DNA of 64,000 bases from Dasyornis broadbenti (taxonomy: Eukaryota; Chordata; Aves; Passeriformes; Dasyornithidae), in contig VZRN01003246.1 of NCBI GenBank assembly GCA_013397935.1, forward strand, positions 1 through 64,000. Reading direction: 5' to 3'. This document shows, in pieces, positions 53,901 through 64,000 of the stretch (the first letter of the stretch is position 1; each line of letters opens with the position of its first letter). The position numbers and the translations under genes are program-made. The notes beneath the pieces were generated by a model that saw only the letters and a list, made by a program, of their open reading frames with translations, did no database searches and was not told where the DNA came from.

Positions 53901-56900
53901 TAAACTGACATTTATGCTTTTAATAATTCTAATTTTGCTCTTCTCCACTTTTGCCAATAGGTGGTTTGCAGCAACTCAGTTTGAACCTCTGGCAGCAAGG
54001 TCTGCTTTTCCATGCTTTGATGAGCCAGCATTTAAAGCTACTTTTTCAATCAAGATCAAAAGAGATGAGAAACTTTCCACTCTGTCAAATATGCCAAAGG
54101 TACCTGCTTTTCTAGGAGAATTTTAGTAGAGCTGCTGCCTAGGTAATCTGTTTTAGTGATTTTGAGTTTGTTTTTGTTGCCTTAATGTCCAGGGGATTGA
54201 CTTGAGTGGATAAGCTATAAACTATATGACTTTATAATAAAACAACTGGTTTGTTCTCAAATACTTGAACTTTGTATAGAAAACAACTGTTCAATGCTTT
54301 GCACAGTGTAGGATATTACTGACAGACAGTTGAATGATTGAAGGATTCCTGTTGAAATTAAATGAACCATTATTTTGCAGAAATTTTTTTGTTGGTGACA
54401 CTGGTCTCAACAGCCCTTAAGAATTTCTTTCGAGTTCTCTATGTTTGTTGATGCTGCACATGTGCAGAGTACTGGAGTACCTTTAGCAGTAGTTCATGTA
54501 ACTAGCACCAGTCTATGTGAAGGGAATGCCTCATCTTGAAGGATGTGCTTCTGTGCCTTAATGAGGGAAGTGGGATATGAATACAGACAGAGTCAGCTCC
54601 AGAATGTGAATGAGGAATCTACAATTCCTTCAGCTAGAATTTTTCAGACAAAATCTTGTAAGAGTGTATCTATTTTACAGTGATGTTTTATGCCATTATG
54701 CATTTGGACAAATGTTTATAGAAGCCTAATTCATTTAGACCAGCAAGACTAACATTACCTAGTCTGTGTCTGAACTAGGTATTGTCTCATCAAATCATTA
54801 CCACCATTTATCACCCAGCAGAACCTCAATACTGACATTGGTCTAACCAGTAATGAGAAAATTACACCCTGGGTGTTGCTGGTACATGTATGTACACTGT
54901 GCAGCTTGGGTTCCAGAAAGCTGCCTAAAGCTCAGGTGCTGATGTAGATGCTTTGTGTTTGAAAAACCAAGCTAATAATTGCAACCTTATGAAATAGTAT
55001 CTTTTTCACAGTGTACGAACATTTATATTCCTGGATTTGTAGTGGTTCTTAACAATTACAAGAAGAGAGGGACTCTGGTGAACCACTCTCCCGTTTTATG
55101 GAAATAAGAAAGAGTGCTCGCTCACCCTCCTCTTCTAGAAGTTGGGCAAGTGGCTAAGGCATCTTTCAACAACTTCCATAGTTCTTCATGAACACAAAGT
55201 AAATGATGGTTTAGCACTGTTGCATACACCAACAATTAGCTCTCTGGTCAGAGCAGGGTACTAATAATGCCAAGGTTGTAGGTTAGAGCCCTGTACGGGC
55301 CATTCACTTGGAGTAGAATTTGATGATCTTTGTAGGTTCCTTCCAACTCAGTATATTGTGATGCATGCAGCAGACTTTGCTGTAATAATCACCTATACCT
55401 ACATGAGCAAGAGATCGCAGAAGTAGGCCTTATCAGCTAGCATGTACATCACTAATATGGCAGTATATAGTGTCTGATGTGCATTAAGGCTAGGAATAAA
55501 CTATGTATTTTGGACTTGTGGAGCTACCTCTTGTGGTTTTGTTTGTTCTGGTTTTGGAGGTTTTTATTATAAGTGGGTTTTGAACCAGTTTATCTGCAGC
55601 TGCAACAGATTTTCTTGAACAGACTGTCACCTCCCTGTGACACCAAAACTGTAATAAAGGCAGAAATTTAAGAATTCACTGAAAGAATTCAAAGATAGCA
55701 TTCTGTTCATACACATTGGTCCGATTAGATGATTATATTGATTATATCTTCAGGTTTAAAAATCCATTTCTCAGTAAGGCTGAATTTCAGTGACCATTGA
55801 ATGTCAAAACATTGGTTTCAAATGATCTTGTCTAAAACTAAGGTTATTGTTGTTGGATTTAAAATGTTTGTGTGTTCTGAAAACAAAATAATATATGAAT
55901 TTTCAGAATTTATGAACTGCCATTTGTGTCCAGACCTTTAGTGTACTGCACTACAGTGGCTTTAAACATTTTGTGTTATTCTTTTCATATTTTGTTTGTG
56001 AAGGAATACATAGAAAAGTATGTTAAAGGCATATAGCATGCTTTTCTAGGACTAGTATTAAAGAAAACTGCACAAAAAGTAAGTTGAGATACCATACAGA
56101 AGTAAGACACTGTACTGTATCTTACTGTGTGCTCAGAAGCCTGGGCAGATAGTTATTTTTGTCTGTGTGTGTTTAAGCTGGGTGTGTTTTTGCTTTGAAA
56201 GAACTGAGACATTAGGTTTTCCTCAGTTTTTCAAATGCATTTTCTTTTGATTTGTAAAAGTACATGTGAGGAATATTTTTTTCAGTTTTAAAATAATTAT
56301 GTCTGGTTACCTAGTTTTTCTGAGACTTATGGAAAGAGACAAGTATTTAACTCATGCAATACCAGTGTTTTTAATAGGCTATGCTGAACTATGTCTCTGG
56401 TCTAGCCTAACACTCCCTTTAAATTAATGCTAATCTTTATGTAGACTTTCAATTATACTGGAACTTTAAATGTGAACCAAATTAGTTTGGTTTCTCCAAC
56501 AGAGTGGTTGTTTGGTAAAACTACATAATAAAACTTGACAAATAATTTTTGTGTATATAAACTTAAATTTTTAATGTCTTCTTAAGTTTGTTACATGGTT
56601 GTAAGTATCATCAAACCCACTGAAATATAATGAAAATATAAACAAAATATAAAGATATTATGTAAACTTGCCTATAAACTGTTCCTAGCATGAAATAATT
56701 TTTTCTTGATTTATGTTGTCTTAGAGTTCTGTCTTAGTGTTCTTTTGCCTGCATTAATAATATTTCATTTCCCCTGCAGAAAGCCACTACACCTGTGACA
56801 AATGGAATTGTTCAGGATGAGTTTTTTGTGAGTTTGAAGATGAGCACCTATCTAGTAGCTTTTGTTGTTGCAGACTTGAAAAATATCAGCAGGGAAACTA

Positions 56901-59900
56901 ATGGGACTCTGGTATGTGTTTGTTTCACTTTAGATTCTGCTTCACTCTTCCCAAGCTAGCCAGGCTACTTAAATCAAACAAAAAGATCCCCAAAGATGCA
57001 AACTCTGTCTCTTTTAAATGTATTTATCTTCTTGGTTTTATTATACTCATCATAGGTTGGGAACAAAAGCCACATGCAATAAATTGGACTGAGTCCACAG
57101 CTTATACCAAACTGAATATACTTTTACAGTAAGGGGTCCTGCATCAGGTCTTATTAACAGTGAAAATTTACAAAATGTAAAAGAGCTTTCAGAGCTGGAA
57201 GCTTTAAACTCTTCTTTTCACTGCTTCATCTGTGTACAGTAATATCATGAAAACCAGGAGTTTTTCTGGGGATATAAAGAACTGTAATGAGTTTCCAGTA
57301 ACACCTATATGTGGTTTCAAGCAGTGCCACGAAAATTTTCTGTACCTGCAGAGATAACATACCTAAAAAAGCCCCATGCCTTACAGTAAAGCAAGTTTAG
57401 GCTGACTTTAAATCTGTATTTAGTCACTTAAATACAATTATTTATTTGTGGAGTTTTTGTTTTTCAGAGGTTCCAAAAATGAAATAGTTGGTCCTGCTTG
57501 AACTTTGTCCTTTGCAAGGGTATGGCCTGTTTCTGCAATGTGTTCAGTTAGAATAACTAAAGAATAAACAGGGTAATATTAGGAGGTGCTCCTTAATCTT
57601 ATTTTAGAAAGTGCAGAAGTTTCATGGAGCAACGACTTTCATGACTCTTTAGCACAAACTGCCCCTTTGTGGTGAAATATCAGAAGTGTCTATATACCTA
57701 GAAAAAGCCAGAGGGAATAGTGATAGTAGCACTGTAAAATGAGAAGCCCTCTCTTTAATCCAGTATACACAGGTAAAGGTACTAGACAGGCTTTGATCTT
57801 TGATTGTAATTTAGAGAAGTATTTCCAATGAAAGCTGAATAGAACACATTGTTAAACTTTTTCTTTCGCTTGTGGCTGCTATTCAGGTCTGTATTTGAAC
57901 TGCACTCTGGTAAAACCATACAGTCAGTTCTTTGAGGCAGAAAACTTTTTAACTTAGTAAGAGTACTTCTTATTTGCCTTTAATGAATTATTTTCAATTT
58001 TTTTTTTTACTTTTTTTTTAGTTTTTATTTATTAGTATTTTAATTTTATTAAGAGTCCTTGCTAGCTTGAAGGGAGAAAGCATAAGAATACTAAATAAGG
58101 CCAGAGTCATAGTAGGTCTAAAGTAGTCTTAGTACTAGGCCAAACAAGTCAGTAAAAAAGAAATGACATTTCCCATGAAATACATACTCAAAAATTCTTC
58201 CAGGAGTTTGTGTCTGGGAAAGTCAAAAAATTTAAGCTTCACACAGTTTAGTGTGAATAAGTTTATTGTCGTGAATGCTTTAAGACTGCTTAGAGTTGAA
58301 GTAAAATTGCTTCATGTTCATAATGCAATGAGATTTTTCTCAATTCCAAGTGGTCCTGGGAGGCTCGTATACTTTGGTTTTGAGCTTAAAATTTGCAGCT
58401 ACTTTGATACTTTCGTACTCTTGGAACACTAGTCTAGATTCTTATTTATATGTTTTTCATTCAAACTCAAAAATTAAAATGTGACCTTTTCCATATATTT
58501 GAAATGTCATTTGTTTACTAATTGATAGCACAGTAAGAGGGACTTCTTTTTATAGAACTGGAAAATGGATCTCCACATATTTCTGTTTGTGTAGGAAAGG
58601 CTGTCCTAAATGTGAATCTACATGTAACCTAATCAAAGTTGTTTTCTTGATACAGACAATTCAACATGAATAGAGGGAGACTGTAACTTCTCAATTTTTA
58701 TATTTCTTACATCATGTCTAATGTAGCTCTATCTTAGGGGAGTGAATGAGTTTTATGCCAATTATTGTTTCCTGAGAGAATTTCTTGCAGATTGAACTAG
58801 TGCTATCGTACTGATAGCCTAAAGGTTAACTGAGGTGTGCAGGAAGGGTCACTTAGTAACTCATGAGGGATTAAACAATATGTCATGTAGACCCTTCTTG
58901 AACACATTCCTTAAAGTTATCAGCCTTGAATTGTTCCTGCATATACACAGGACAGTGTGCCTGTATTTTGACTAGTTAATAAGCTCTAGTAAGAAAAATA
59001 ATCTATTTATGGGCAGCTTCATAACTACTGTTTGTAATTTGTGCATGTACTCCTAAAACTGTGTTCTATCTGTTTCAGGAACTCCTGCCAGCTCCTCCTT
59101 CAATTCTAAATCTTTTGTAGTGATATGTTTCAAAATATTTTTTCTTCTCTCTTTGAACTAGGTATCTGTCTATGCCATACCACAGCATCTAAACCAAGTT
59201 GGGTATGCCCTGGACACAGCAGTGAAACTTCTGGAATTTTACCAAAAATACTTTTTAATGAAATACCCTCTTGAAAAATTAGGTAAGCTCTTTAGGACCA
59301 CTTTTTTTTTTTTTAACAGAAGAATCTGATCGGAATAATGCATAGGAATTTTCATTTAGAAAAAAGTGTTATGATTATTAAATTATTAAAATGATTTTAA
59401 AAACTAATTACATGCTTATCTGAGTGTAAGTATTAAGTGAGTCCCAAGTTGGAAAGTTTTTATTAGCTTTTGGAACCAGATTGCTTTTACTTATACATAC
59501 TTAATATAACATCAGAGAAATAATTCTGTGTAAATTTAACTTTGTAGTGAGGAGGTTCTCAGTCTATGAACCATGTTCACAACTGCAAGATCTGCAGCCT
59601 GATTCTTCTGCATGCATTAGTTTGGAAAGATAGTGAAATGCAGTCTTCTAAGACACTACTTTTCAGTAGTTTATCGTTCAGACCATCGCATTTCCATGTT
59701 ACTTCATTCATGCAGGATCTATAAGCAGGGTCTTTTTAAGTTGTTTATGTCAGACTACTGCTAGAGAAACATGGTTATAAATCTGTGGGGCTTCTGAACT
59801 TGAGATTTAAGTGTATGTCTGTACCACAGAGTTTAAATTATGAGGTTTTTTGTGATTATATGGTATAATAGGTAGGTTTGAAAGACAGAGTTGTTTAAAC

Positions 59901-62771
59901 TAGCAGTTTTCAAAATCTTTCAAATCTTTTCCAGATCTGGTAGCAATTCCTGATTTTCAGTCTGGTGCAATGGAAAACTGGGGCTTGATCACCTTCCGAG
60001 AAACAGCACTGTTGTTTGACAATAATACTTCTTCAGCGAGGGATAAAAAGTTAATAACTGCAGTAATAGCACATGAGCTTGCCCATCAGGTACTAGACTG
60101 GGGATGTTACTGTTAACTTTTTTCATTCATTTGTTTTTTACGTACAATTCTGTCCTTAAATTCACCCTTCCCCTCACTGTGACTGTGTAGTGCTTTGTAT
60201 CTGTTCAGAAAACCTGCAGGTGTATTTTCTACAGCATGACAGGCTGAGCGCAACTCTTGTGACATACTTGAGTTGTTCCTGCAGAGTCTTTACTGTGGTT
60301 TTGACTGAACTTCATTTTACCACAAGATAAGGCAAAGGATGGATGGAATAGTTCTCATTTGATCTTAATTCTAAGAAAATAATGATGGTTTTGGTTTTTC
60401 ATAGTGGTTTGGTAATCTAGTAACTATGGAATGGTGGAACGATCTCTGGCTGAATGAAGGATTTGCCACTTTCATGGAATACTTTGCCTTGGAGGAAGTT
60501 TTTCCCGAATTACGTTCAGTAAGTAATTTCTGTAATTACACTTTATGTACCTTCACTTTTACCTGGTTTTAGTATTTCCTGTAAATGATTGATACTTACA
60601 AACTGATGTTGAAATTAATTTTGGGCACCATTGAGATCATGCTGCATCTCTGCTTTGGCACTTTTATTATACTGAAGTGGCTTAGAGAAGGGTACATTGG
60701 TTTTGTGAGTTTTAAATTTTTTTGTTGTTTTATTTTGGTAGTAGTCTACAGGCAGTCTACTGTGTTTTGTAAAGGTTAAAGTATTCTATGCAAAATAGCA
60801 AGTGTTAAAACATGTAGATGTCTATATATGATATTATAACTTAAAATCTTTCCGGATCATGTCCATTCATGTTGAACAAGTTAGTCTACTTCTACTTTTC
60901 CTAATATACTTAGAGAGCTTTAGGTTATAAAGCAGGCCTGAGGTAACTCCTGTCGTTTCATTGTTTTGGTACTTGCTCATGTCTGAATCAATTTGGGTTT
61001 CACAAATCAGTGGAATGGGCATGAAAGTATCAAATGGTCCCTCACAAAGGATTCTGATAGAATTTAGTTACCCTTAATAATACAAAACACTGCTCCCACA
61101 GGCACTTCCGTTTGCATATATGGCTGAAGGGTAGAATCTCTTTGATATAATAATATAGTGGTTATTTATAAACTCACTCAGGTACTAAGTGACTTAGCTT
61201 TTCAGACTCTGGAAAATATCATGGATTCCAATTTGATCTCTCTTCTCCAAGGAAAAGATTTCAACTACTGCTATAAAACATTCCTATCACTGAGAATGAC
61301 AGGCAGATAAACAAGATTAGTGGAATTAAATAGAGAGGGTAGTGGAGAGACTAATTTTGCATTCTCAATAAAGGTATATCCAAGGAGAGGACATACCTGA
61401 GCCCTGAAATCAACTTCTAGGAGTGTTTATGTGATTTGCATTAGTCTTGGGTTTACACCTGATGTGTGCTGACTGTTTCCTGCTTAATAGATTGTGTGTG
61501 CTTCTCAGCATTCTGCATAAGTGTGAGTTTTCAGTTCTTAAATCACTCTTCTACTAAGAAACTTGTTGCTAACCTGGTCAAGTAGAATTCTTTTTCAGTG
61601 CCAGATGTTTCAAAACAACTTCTTTTGGTCTGGCTTGGTTGTTCAGTTGGATTGTCACTGGAAGTATGTTTATATAACCATTCTGCATATTGGGTACATA
61701 TGTGGTAAGTGCAGGATACAAAAGTAGTGTTCTGTTTTAACAAGGTCTCATCTAACATCCGTGTACATCATTCCAAAAGGTTTCTGACAAGCTGCCTTCA
61801 CCAGTATCTCATTTGATCATTTGATGGTACCAGAATGTGTTTTGGTAAAAATAAAAGATATCACCCAGAACTTCTCCATTCAAGAAAAATGGCCATAACA
61901 TTTTAAAATTTAGCAGTTTTTTTTACTGTAATTCACACAGGTTGTACATTTTAATTTTTAATTTTTTTTTTTTTTTGGTAACTCTCTACTGTATAAAGAA
62001 TTTTTTGCTTGCCTTGATGAAATGAAATGGACAAATATGGTATGATCAACTTCCTTTAAGCGTTTGGGGTTTTCTTGTTCTGGTACCAATGTATTAAATT
62101 CAAATGTCCTCATTCTAGAAGAAAAGAAGTCAGACACCTTGGTAATCACTAGATAAGGTGCTATTTATGTTCTCAAAAACATCACTGTAGGGAATAATTA
62201 CCCTCGACATCATGCTTAAAGCATACAAAAAATCATGCTTTTGTATTCCCTGCCTCCCATAAATGAACTGAAAACATTGGTGAGCCAAATGAAGAATTTG
62301 ACACACACTTATTTATAAGGTGCTTTTTTTTTTTTTTTTTNATAAGAAATTTTACCCCCCTTTTTTTTTAGGTGTTTTTTTTTTTTTTTTTTTTTTTTTT
62401 CGTCTAGTGCTGATGACACACTTGCCTGAGACAGGGGCTTAAGGGTCTGTATAATGATGCAAACTCAAAAGTGAGATTCCACTGCTAAAATGAGGCAGGG
62501 AAATAGCAGCCTTTTTATAAGTGCTACCTTGATAATTCTTTTGCTGCCTAGACCAATGGAGGAGCAAATCAGAGACAACTTTTACTTTTCTGCTTAACGT
62601 GTTTTTTCAGCTTCCTAAAGAGCTGTGTTTCTCTTCTAGGATGAAGATTTCCTCAATTTAATCTTCAAGGCTATGATGAAGGATTCCTTGAATTCTTCAC
62701 ATCCAGTTTCTTCTGCTGTTCAGTCTTCAGAGCAAATTGAAGAAATGTTTGATGCTCTTTCTTATATCAAG
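29962..62771 (+). CDS. LNPEP: LNPEP, leucyl-cystinyl aminopeptidase (IRAP/oxytocinase), exons 1-8, 3' part missing
   Basis: Partial gene: join of 29962-29980, 50731-51571, 53961-54099, 56780-56911, 59162-59282, 59935-60089, 60405-60518 and 62640-62771, 1653 nt or 551 codons of about 1025 expected. LNPEP is a type II membrane zinc aminopeptidase of family M1. It trims N-terminal residues from oxytocin, vasopressin, angiotensin peptides and MHC class I precursors, and traffics in endosomes and insulin-responsive GLUT4 vesicles. Visible in order: a cytoplasmic tail (1-109) with dileucines at 53-54 and 76-77 and acidic runs at 22-24 and 64-69; one membrane span (~111-131); a stalk; the M1 N-terminal domain; GAMEN at 428-432; HELAH at 464-468 with E487; Y549. 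All introns are GT-AG and the phases match at each junction. Length and motif spacing agree residue for residue with remembered human LNPEP, which separates it from ERAP1 and ERAP2, as neither has this tail. The gene runs off the right edge. Confidence 0.97.
30984..31048 (+). mobile_element. CR1 LINE 3' end scrap
   Basis: tcatggcaggagggttggac, taaatgatcttcaaggttcc and ttccaacccattctgtgatt are the CR1 3' terminus in sense orientation. Confidence 0.85.
31221..31242. repeat. poly(T) run
   Basis: About 22 consecutive T in intron 1. Confidence 0.95.
32717..32930 (-). mobile_element. CR1 LINE 3' fragment
   Basis: + strand: atcacagaatatctcaagtt, ggaagggaacttta, then atccctgttccagtgaccaa and gaagaacattttcctaatgt, the reverse complement of a CR1 3' region. 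Confidence 0.88.
34087..34109. repeat. poly(A) run next to an N
   Basis: About 23 consecutive A, followed within 25 bp by the N at 34131. Confidence 0.95.
36200..36265 (-). mobile_element. short CR1 3' scrap
   Basis: + strand: cattgaatggtttagtttgc then aagggaccttctgtaaagtg resembles the reverse complement of the CR1 end. Short and decayed. Confidence 0.55.
38611..38646. repeat. 18-bp tandem duplication
   Basis: Two copies of ttcNgattttcatagcaa side by side with one mismatch. Confidence 0.9.
41233..41560 (-). mobile_element. CR1 LINE 3' fragment
   Basis: + strand: ggatcatagagtaatttagt, gacctttaggatcatcgagt, ctgttccaaatcctgataac, tttttcctaataaccaatct and cctcttgtcctgtcacttac. This is the reverse complement of CR1 through the last ORF2 codons, about 330 bp. 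Confidence 0.92.
49130..49277 (+). mobile_element. CR1-type LINE 3' end
   Basis: gcccagaggttggagcagat, gacctcctgaagtcccttcc and aacctcagataccttatgat match a CR1 subfamily 3' end in sense orientation. Confidence 0.8.
50731..51571 (+). CDS. LNPEP: LNPEP coding exon 2 (cytoplasmic tail, membrane span, stalk, start of M1 domain)
   Basis: The acceptor is tctttttcag ending at 50730 and the donor is gtatgc at 51572. The exon encodes residues 7-286 and two bases of Arg287. It carries the sorting tail: LL53-54, LL76-77, EEE 22-24 and the acidic run at 64-69. These elements direct endosomal and GLUT4-vesicle retention in mammals. A hydrophobic span at ~111-131 is followed by the C-T-F-T-K-E-G-C stalk and the start of the metallopeptidase N-domain. 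NxS/T sites include N145, N184, N215, N256 and N266, all on the lumenal side, as expected for a type II protein. An in-frame ATG lies inside the intron at 50712, but the acceptor and the human match favour starting the exon at 50731. Confidence 0.97.
51572..53960 (+). other. LNPEP: LNPEP intron 2 (2389 bp)
   Basis: GTATGC donor, CCAATAG acceptor. Holds a CR1 reverse-transcriptase remnant; otherwise nothing recognised. Confidence 0.93.
51890..52120 (+). mobile_element. CR1 LINE internal fragment (reverse-transcriptase region)
   Basis: The frame from 51980 reads MHHTVLRELSDALAKPLSVI then a stop, matching the ...VLRELADVIAKPLSII block just before the CR1 reverse-transcriptase fingers. Farther on, aatggctggagaaaa and catcacacacatttttataa match the following DDWRKANVTPIFKK region in a shifted frame. 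It is an internal, not 3', piece and is dead. Confidence 0.75.
53961..54099 (+). CDS. LNPEP: LNPEP coding exon 3 (M1 N-terminal domain)
   Basis: The acceptor is ccaatag ending at 53960 and the donor is gtacct at 54100; 139 nt complete Arg287 and run to Lys333. The exon contains the W/Y-FAATQFEP...PCFDEPAFKATF block typical of M1 aminopeptidases. Q293 and E295 sit where the human enzyme places substrate-pocket and N-terminus-binding residues (from memory). Phase 2 in and phase 0 out agree with the flanking exons. Confidence 0.96.
54100..56779 (+). other. LNPEP: LNPEP intron 3 (2680 bp)
   Basis: GTACCT donor, CCCTGCAG acceptor. Contains the tRNA-derived SINE at 55230; otherwise AT-rich unique sequence. 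Confidence 0.93.
55230..55363 (+). mobile_element. tRNA-Ile-derived SINE with CR1-like tail (TguSINE1 type)
   Basis: The first ~75 bp resemble tRNA-Ile(AAT): attagctctctggtcagagc (A box), ggtactaataatgccaaggt (anticodon arm with AAT), ggttagagccctgtacgggc (B box and acceptor). It then runs into tttgatgatctttgtaggtt and ccttccaactca, a CR1 3' end that lets CR1 enzymes copy it. Mismatches in the B box and lost cloverleaf pairing show it is not a working tRNA gene. Confidence 0.85.
56780..56911 (+). CDS. LNPEP: LNPEP coding exon 4
   Basis: The acceptor is cccctgcag ending at 56779 and the donor is gtatgtg at 56912; exactly 44 codons (334-377) in phase 0. It reads KATTPVTNGIVQDEF, then KMSTYLVAF, matching the M1 N-domain segment of human LNPEP of the same length. 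It ends at NGTL, a likely glycosylation site, with another (NIS) a few residues before. Confidence 0.95.
56912..59161 (+). other. LNPEP: LNPEP intron 4 (2250 bp)
   Basis: GTATGT donor, GAACTAG acceptor. AT-rich with T-rich stretch near 57997-58050; no gene or element recognised. Confidence 0.93.
59162..59282 (+). CDS. LNPEP: LNPEP coding exon 5
   Basis: The acceptor is tttgaactag ending at 59161 and the donor is gtaagc at 59283; 121 nt encode 378-417 and the first base of Asp418. It begins VSVYAIP and ends YPLEKL, the linker from the N-domain to the catalytic domain. The next residues, DLVAIPDF, come from exon 6. Confidence 0.95.
59283..59934 (+). other. LNPEP: LNPEP intron 5 (652 bp)
   Basis: GTAAGC donor, TTTTCCAG acceptor; nothing further seen. 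Confidence 0.94.
59935..60089 (+). CDS. LNPEP: LNPEP coding exon 6 (GAMEN and HEXXH motifs)
   Basis: The acceptor is tcttttccag ending at 59934 and the donor is gtacta at 60090; 155 nt complete Asp418 and run to Gln469. It carries the exopeptidase motif GAMEN (428-432), which binds the substrate amino terminus, and HELAH (464-468), two zinc ligands plus the general base E465. Everything needed from these motifs is intact, so the gene looks functional here. Confidence 0.97.
60090..60404 (+). other. LNPEP: LNPEP intron 6 (315 bp)
   Basis: GTACTA donor, TTTCATAG acceptor; the shortest intron here, splitting the zinc-site coding sequence. Confidence 0.95.
60405..60518 (+). CDS. LNPEP: LNPEP coding exon 7 (third zinc ligand)
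   Basis: The acceptor is tttttcatag ending at 60404 and the donor is gtaagt at 60519; 38 codons (470-507) in phase 0. It opens WFGNLVTMEWWNDLWLNEGF, in which E487 completes the HEXXH-(18)-E zinc site begun in exon 6. The intron therefore splits the metal site. Confidence 0.97.
60519..62639 (+). other. LNPEP: LNPEP intron 7 (2121 bp)
   Basis: GTAAGT donor, CTTCTAG acceptor. Contains poly(T) runs at 61961-61977 and 62323-62400 and an N at 62341. Confidence 0.94.
62323..62400. repeat. poly(T) cluster with N
   Basis: Three T runs (about 18, 9 and 24 bases) around an N at 62341; likely a hard-to-sequence homopolymer. Confidence 0.9.
62640..62771 (+). CDS. LNPEP: LNPEP coding exon 8 (catalytic tyrosine), last exon in window
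   Basis: The acceptor is ctcttctag ending at 62639 and the donor is gtaact at 62772; 44 codons (508-551). It includes the SSEQIEEMFDALSY segment, whose Y549 matches the transition-state-stabilising tyrosine of M1 enzymes. The next exon, expected to begin GSSLL by homology, is not found before 64000. Confidence 0.95.
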
Positions 62772-64000
62772 GTAACTGTAAAAATGTTTGGAAATATTTT
62801 GAAAGTGATACGTTAGCTATTGAAAGTATGAATGTGGAATCACAAGTAAATAGGCATGTATTGACAAATGTTTGGAGGTTATTTACATCCAACTCAAACA
62901 GTGGCATTTAATTAGGAAAATACTATGTATATGTATCTATGGCCTTACTTACCATCTTGTTGAATGCTTGAGCACGAAGTATAATCCTCATGAAGATGTA
63001 AGAGGAGAACAAGTAGAGGAAGCAACATATCCAGCTAGGCATATATTTTTCTTCTGATAGCAGACTGTAACAAGTGATTTTAAAAAAGAGTAAAAACAAA
63101 ACACTGAAGTAATCAATCAATCTTGTACTCTTCCTGGTTTTGAAAAACCCTGGTATTTTAGAGACGTTCTGAACTGGAAGTTTGCCTCTGAAATGTAAAT
63201 TATTTTACTGCATATCCTGGTTGTCTGAAACTTGATTATTTCTAATGTCTTGTGAGAGCTGTGTGTGAGGCTTATGTTATTAAAGCTTCTCAGTGCCATT
63301 CTTAAAAATGCATGAGAGAACAAATACCTGTATTTGCAAAATTTTTATTCACATTTTCTCAGGTTTTAGACACCAGATTTTGGTAGCATTGGTGTAAAGC
63401 CATTGGTTTGTTTTGGATTAGCTGACATTTTTTTCTATCACTGTCTTGTACTTGTACTTTCATCTAATTAAAAATCATGGGGACAACTATTTTTTGCTAG
63501 AAAATAGTCAAATACTATATCTTCCTCTTCTCAGTGGAATGCAATTCCCATGACAGTTTTGATTTGTTTCCTCTGTTTCTTTTTGCAAGTCTCAACTGGT
63601 TGACACATATTGTCTGGCAGCCTTTGATAGTATGAGATGCCAAGTAGACTTACGGTAGCGATGTGCGTCCATTTTTTTTGGACTCTGTTTTCTCAAGTAC
63701 AGGAATAGATATGTGTGATTTTCAGGTTACCTTGGTTGCAAAATGAATTTGGATTTTCTCCTTTTATCAAAAGGCATAGTTGTTGTTTCATGCTTCAGAA
63801 TTTTTTTCTCAAGTAATTTCCTTTTTGATCAGCTTCTGGAAGGCGTGCATTGTGCACAATAATGGCTGTAGCCAACTAACTTTAGAGATATAAATTCTGT
63901 CAGTCTTTGACTGATTGAAACCTCTCTATATAATTTTAATGGAAAAGTTCCCTAAGTGATTGGATTGGCATTCCAGTCAATTAGTATAACATTATATTTG
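62772..64000 (+). other. LNPEP: start of LNPEP intron 8
   Basis: GTAACT donor. No further exon or element seen before the window ends. Confidence 0.9.

Noticed and set aside
55230..55305. Possible tRNA-Ile gene
   Set aside because: B box and stems are mutated and the sequence continues into a CR1 tail, so it is a SINE head.

Overview
This window is nuclear DNA from a bird, most likely a songbird. The evidence is vertebrate exon-intron structure, many decayed CR1 retrotransposon fragments (3' ends of the 'gatgatcttyaaggtcccttccaac' type, interrupted here by mutation), a tRNA-Ile-headed SINE with a CR1-like tail (the TguSINE1 type described from zebra finch), and solo LTRs of endogenous retroviruses of kinds common in passerines. 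The species call is an inference from repeat types remembered, not from a database search.

Only one protein-coding gene can be supported: the 5' part of LNPEP (leucyl-cystinyl aminopeptidase, also called IRAP, oxytocinase or placental leucine aminopeptidase) on the + strand. Eight coding exons (29962-29980, 50731-51571, 53961-54099, 56780-56911, 59162-59282, 59935-60089, 60405-60518, 62640-62771) join in frame to give residues 1-551. Every intron has GT...AG ends. The reading frame runs without a gap against the human protein as I remember it, so GAMEN falls at 428-432, the zinc residues at H464, H468 and E487, and the catalytic tyrosine at Y549, their human positions. The remaining ~470 residues (end of the catalytic domain and the C-terminal domains) lie to the right of the window.

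Layout: 1-430 is a CpG island, probably the promoter of the neighbouring gene. In mammals that neighbour is ERAP1/ERAP2; a leftward ERAP1 is a guess. 431-29460 is about 29 kb without a recognisable exon. It holds two ERV LTR families, CR1 pieces and simple repeats. 29462-30110 is the LNPEP CpG island, containing the promoter, 5' UTR with a short upstream ORF, and exon 1. 29981-50730 is a 20.7-kb first intron with several CR1 scraps. 50731-62771 carries exons 2-8; intron 2 holds a CR1 reverse-transcriptase remnant and intron 3 the tRNA-derived SINE. 62772-64000 is the start of intron 8.

I found no new kind of biological system. The points most worth a second look are lineage differences in the LNPEP stalk and cytoplasmic tail (Leu at the position of the human shedding site, Asn at a reported phosphoserine), the upstream ORF, the absence of any ERAP2-like exon in the 29-kb gap, and near-duplicated sequence on both sides of three of the four single N characters, which looks like unresolved contig overlap.
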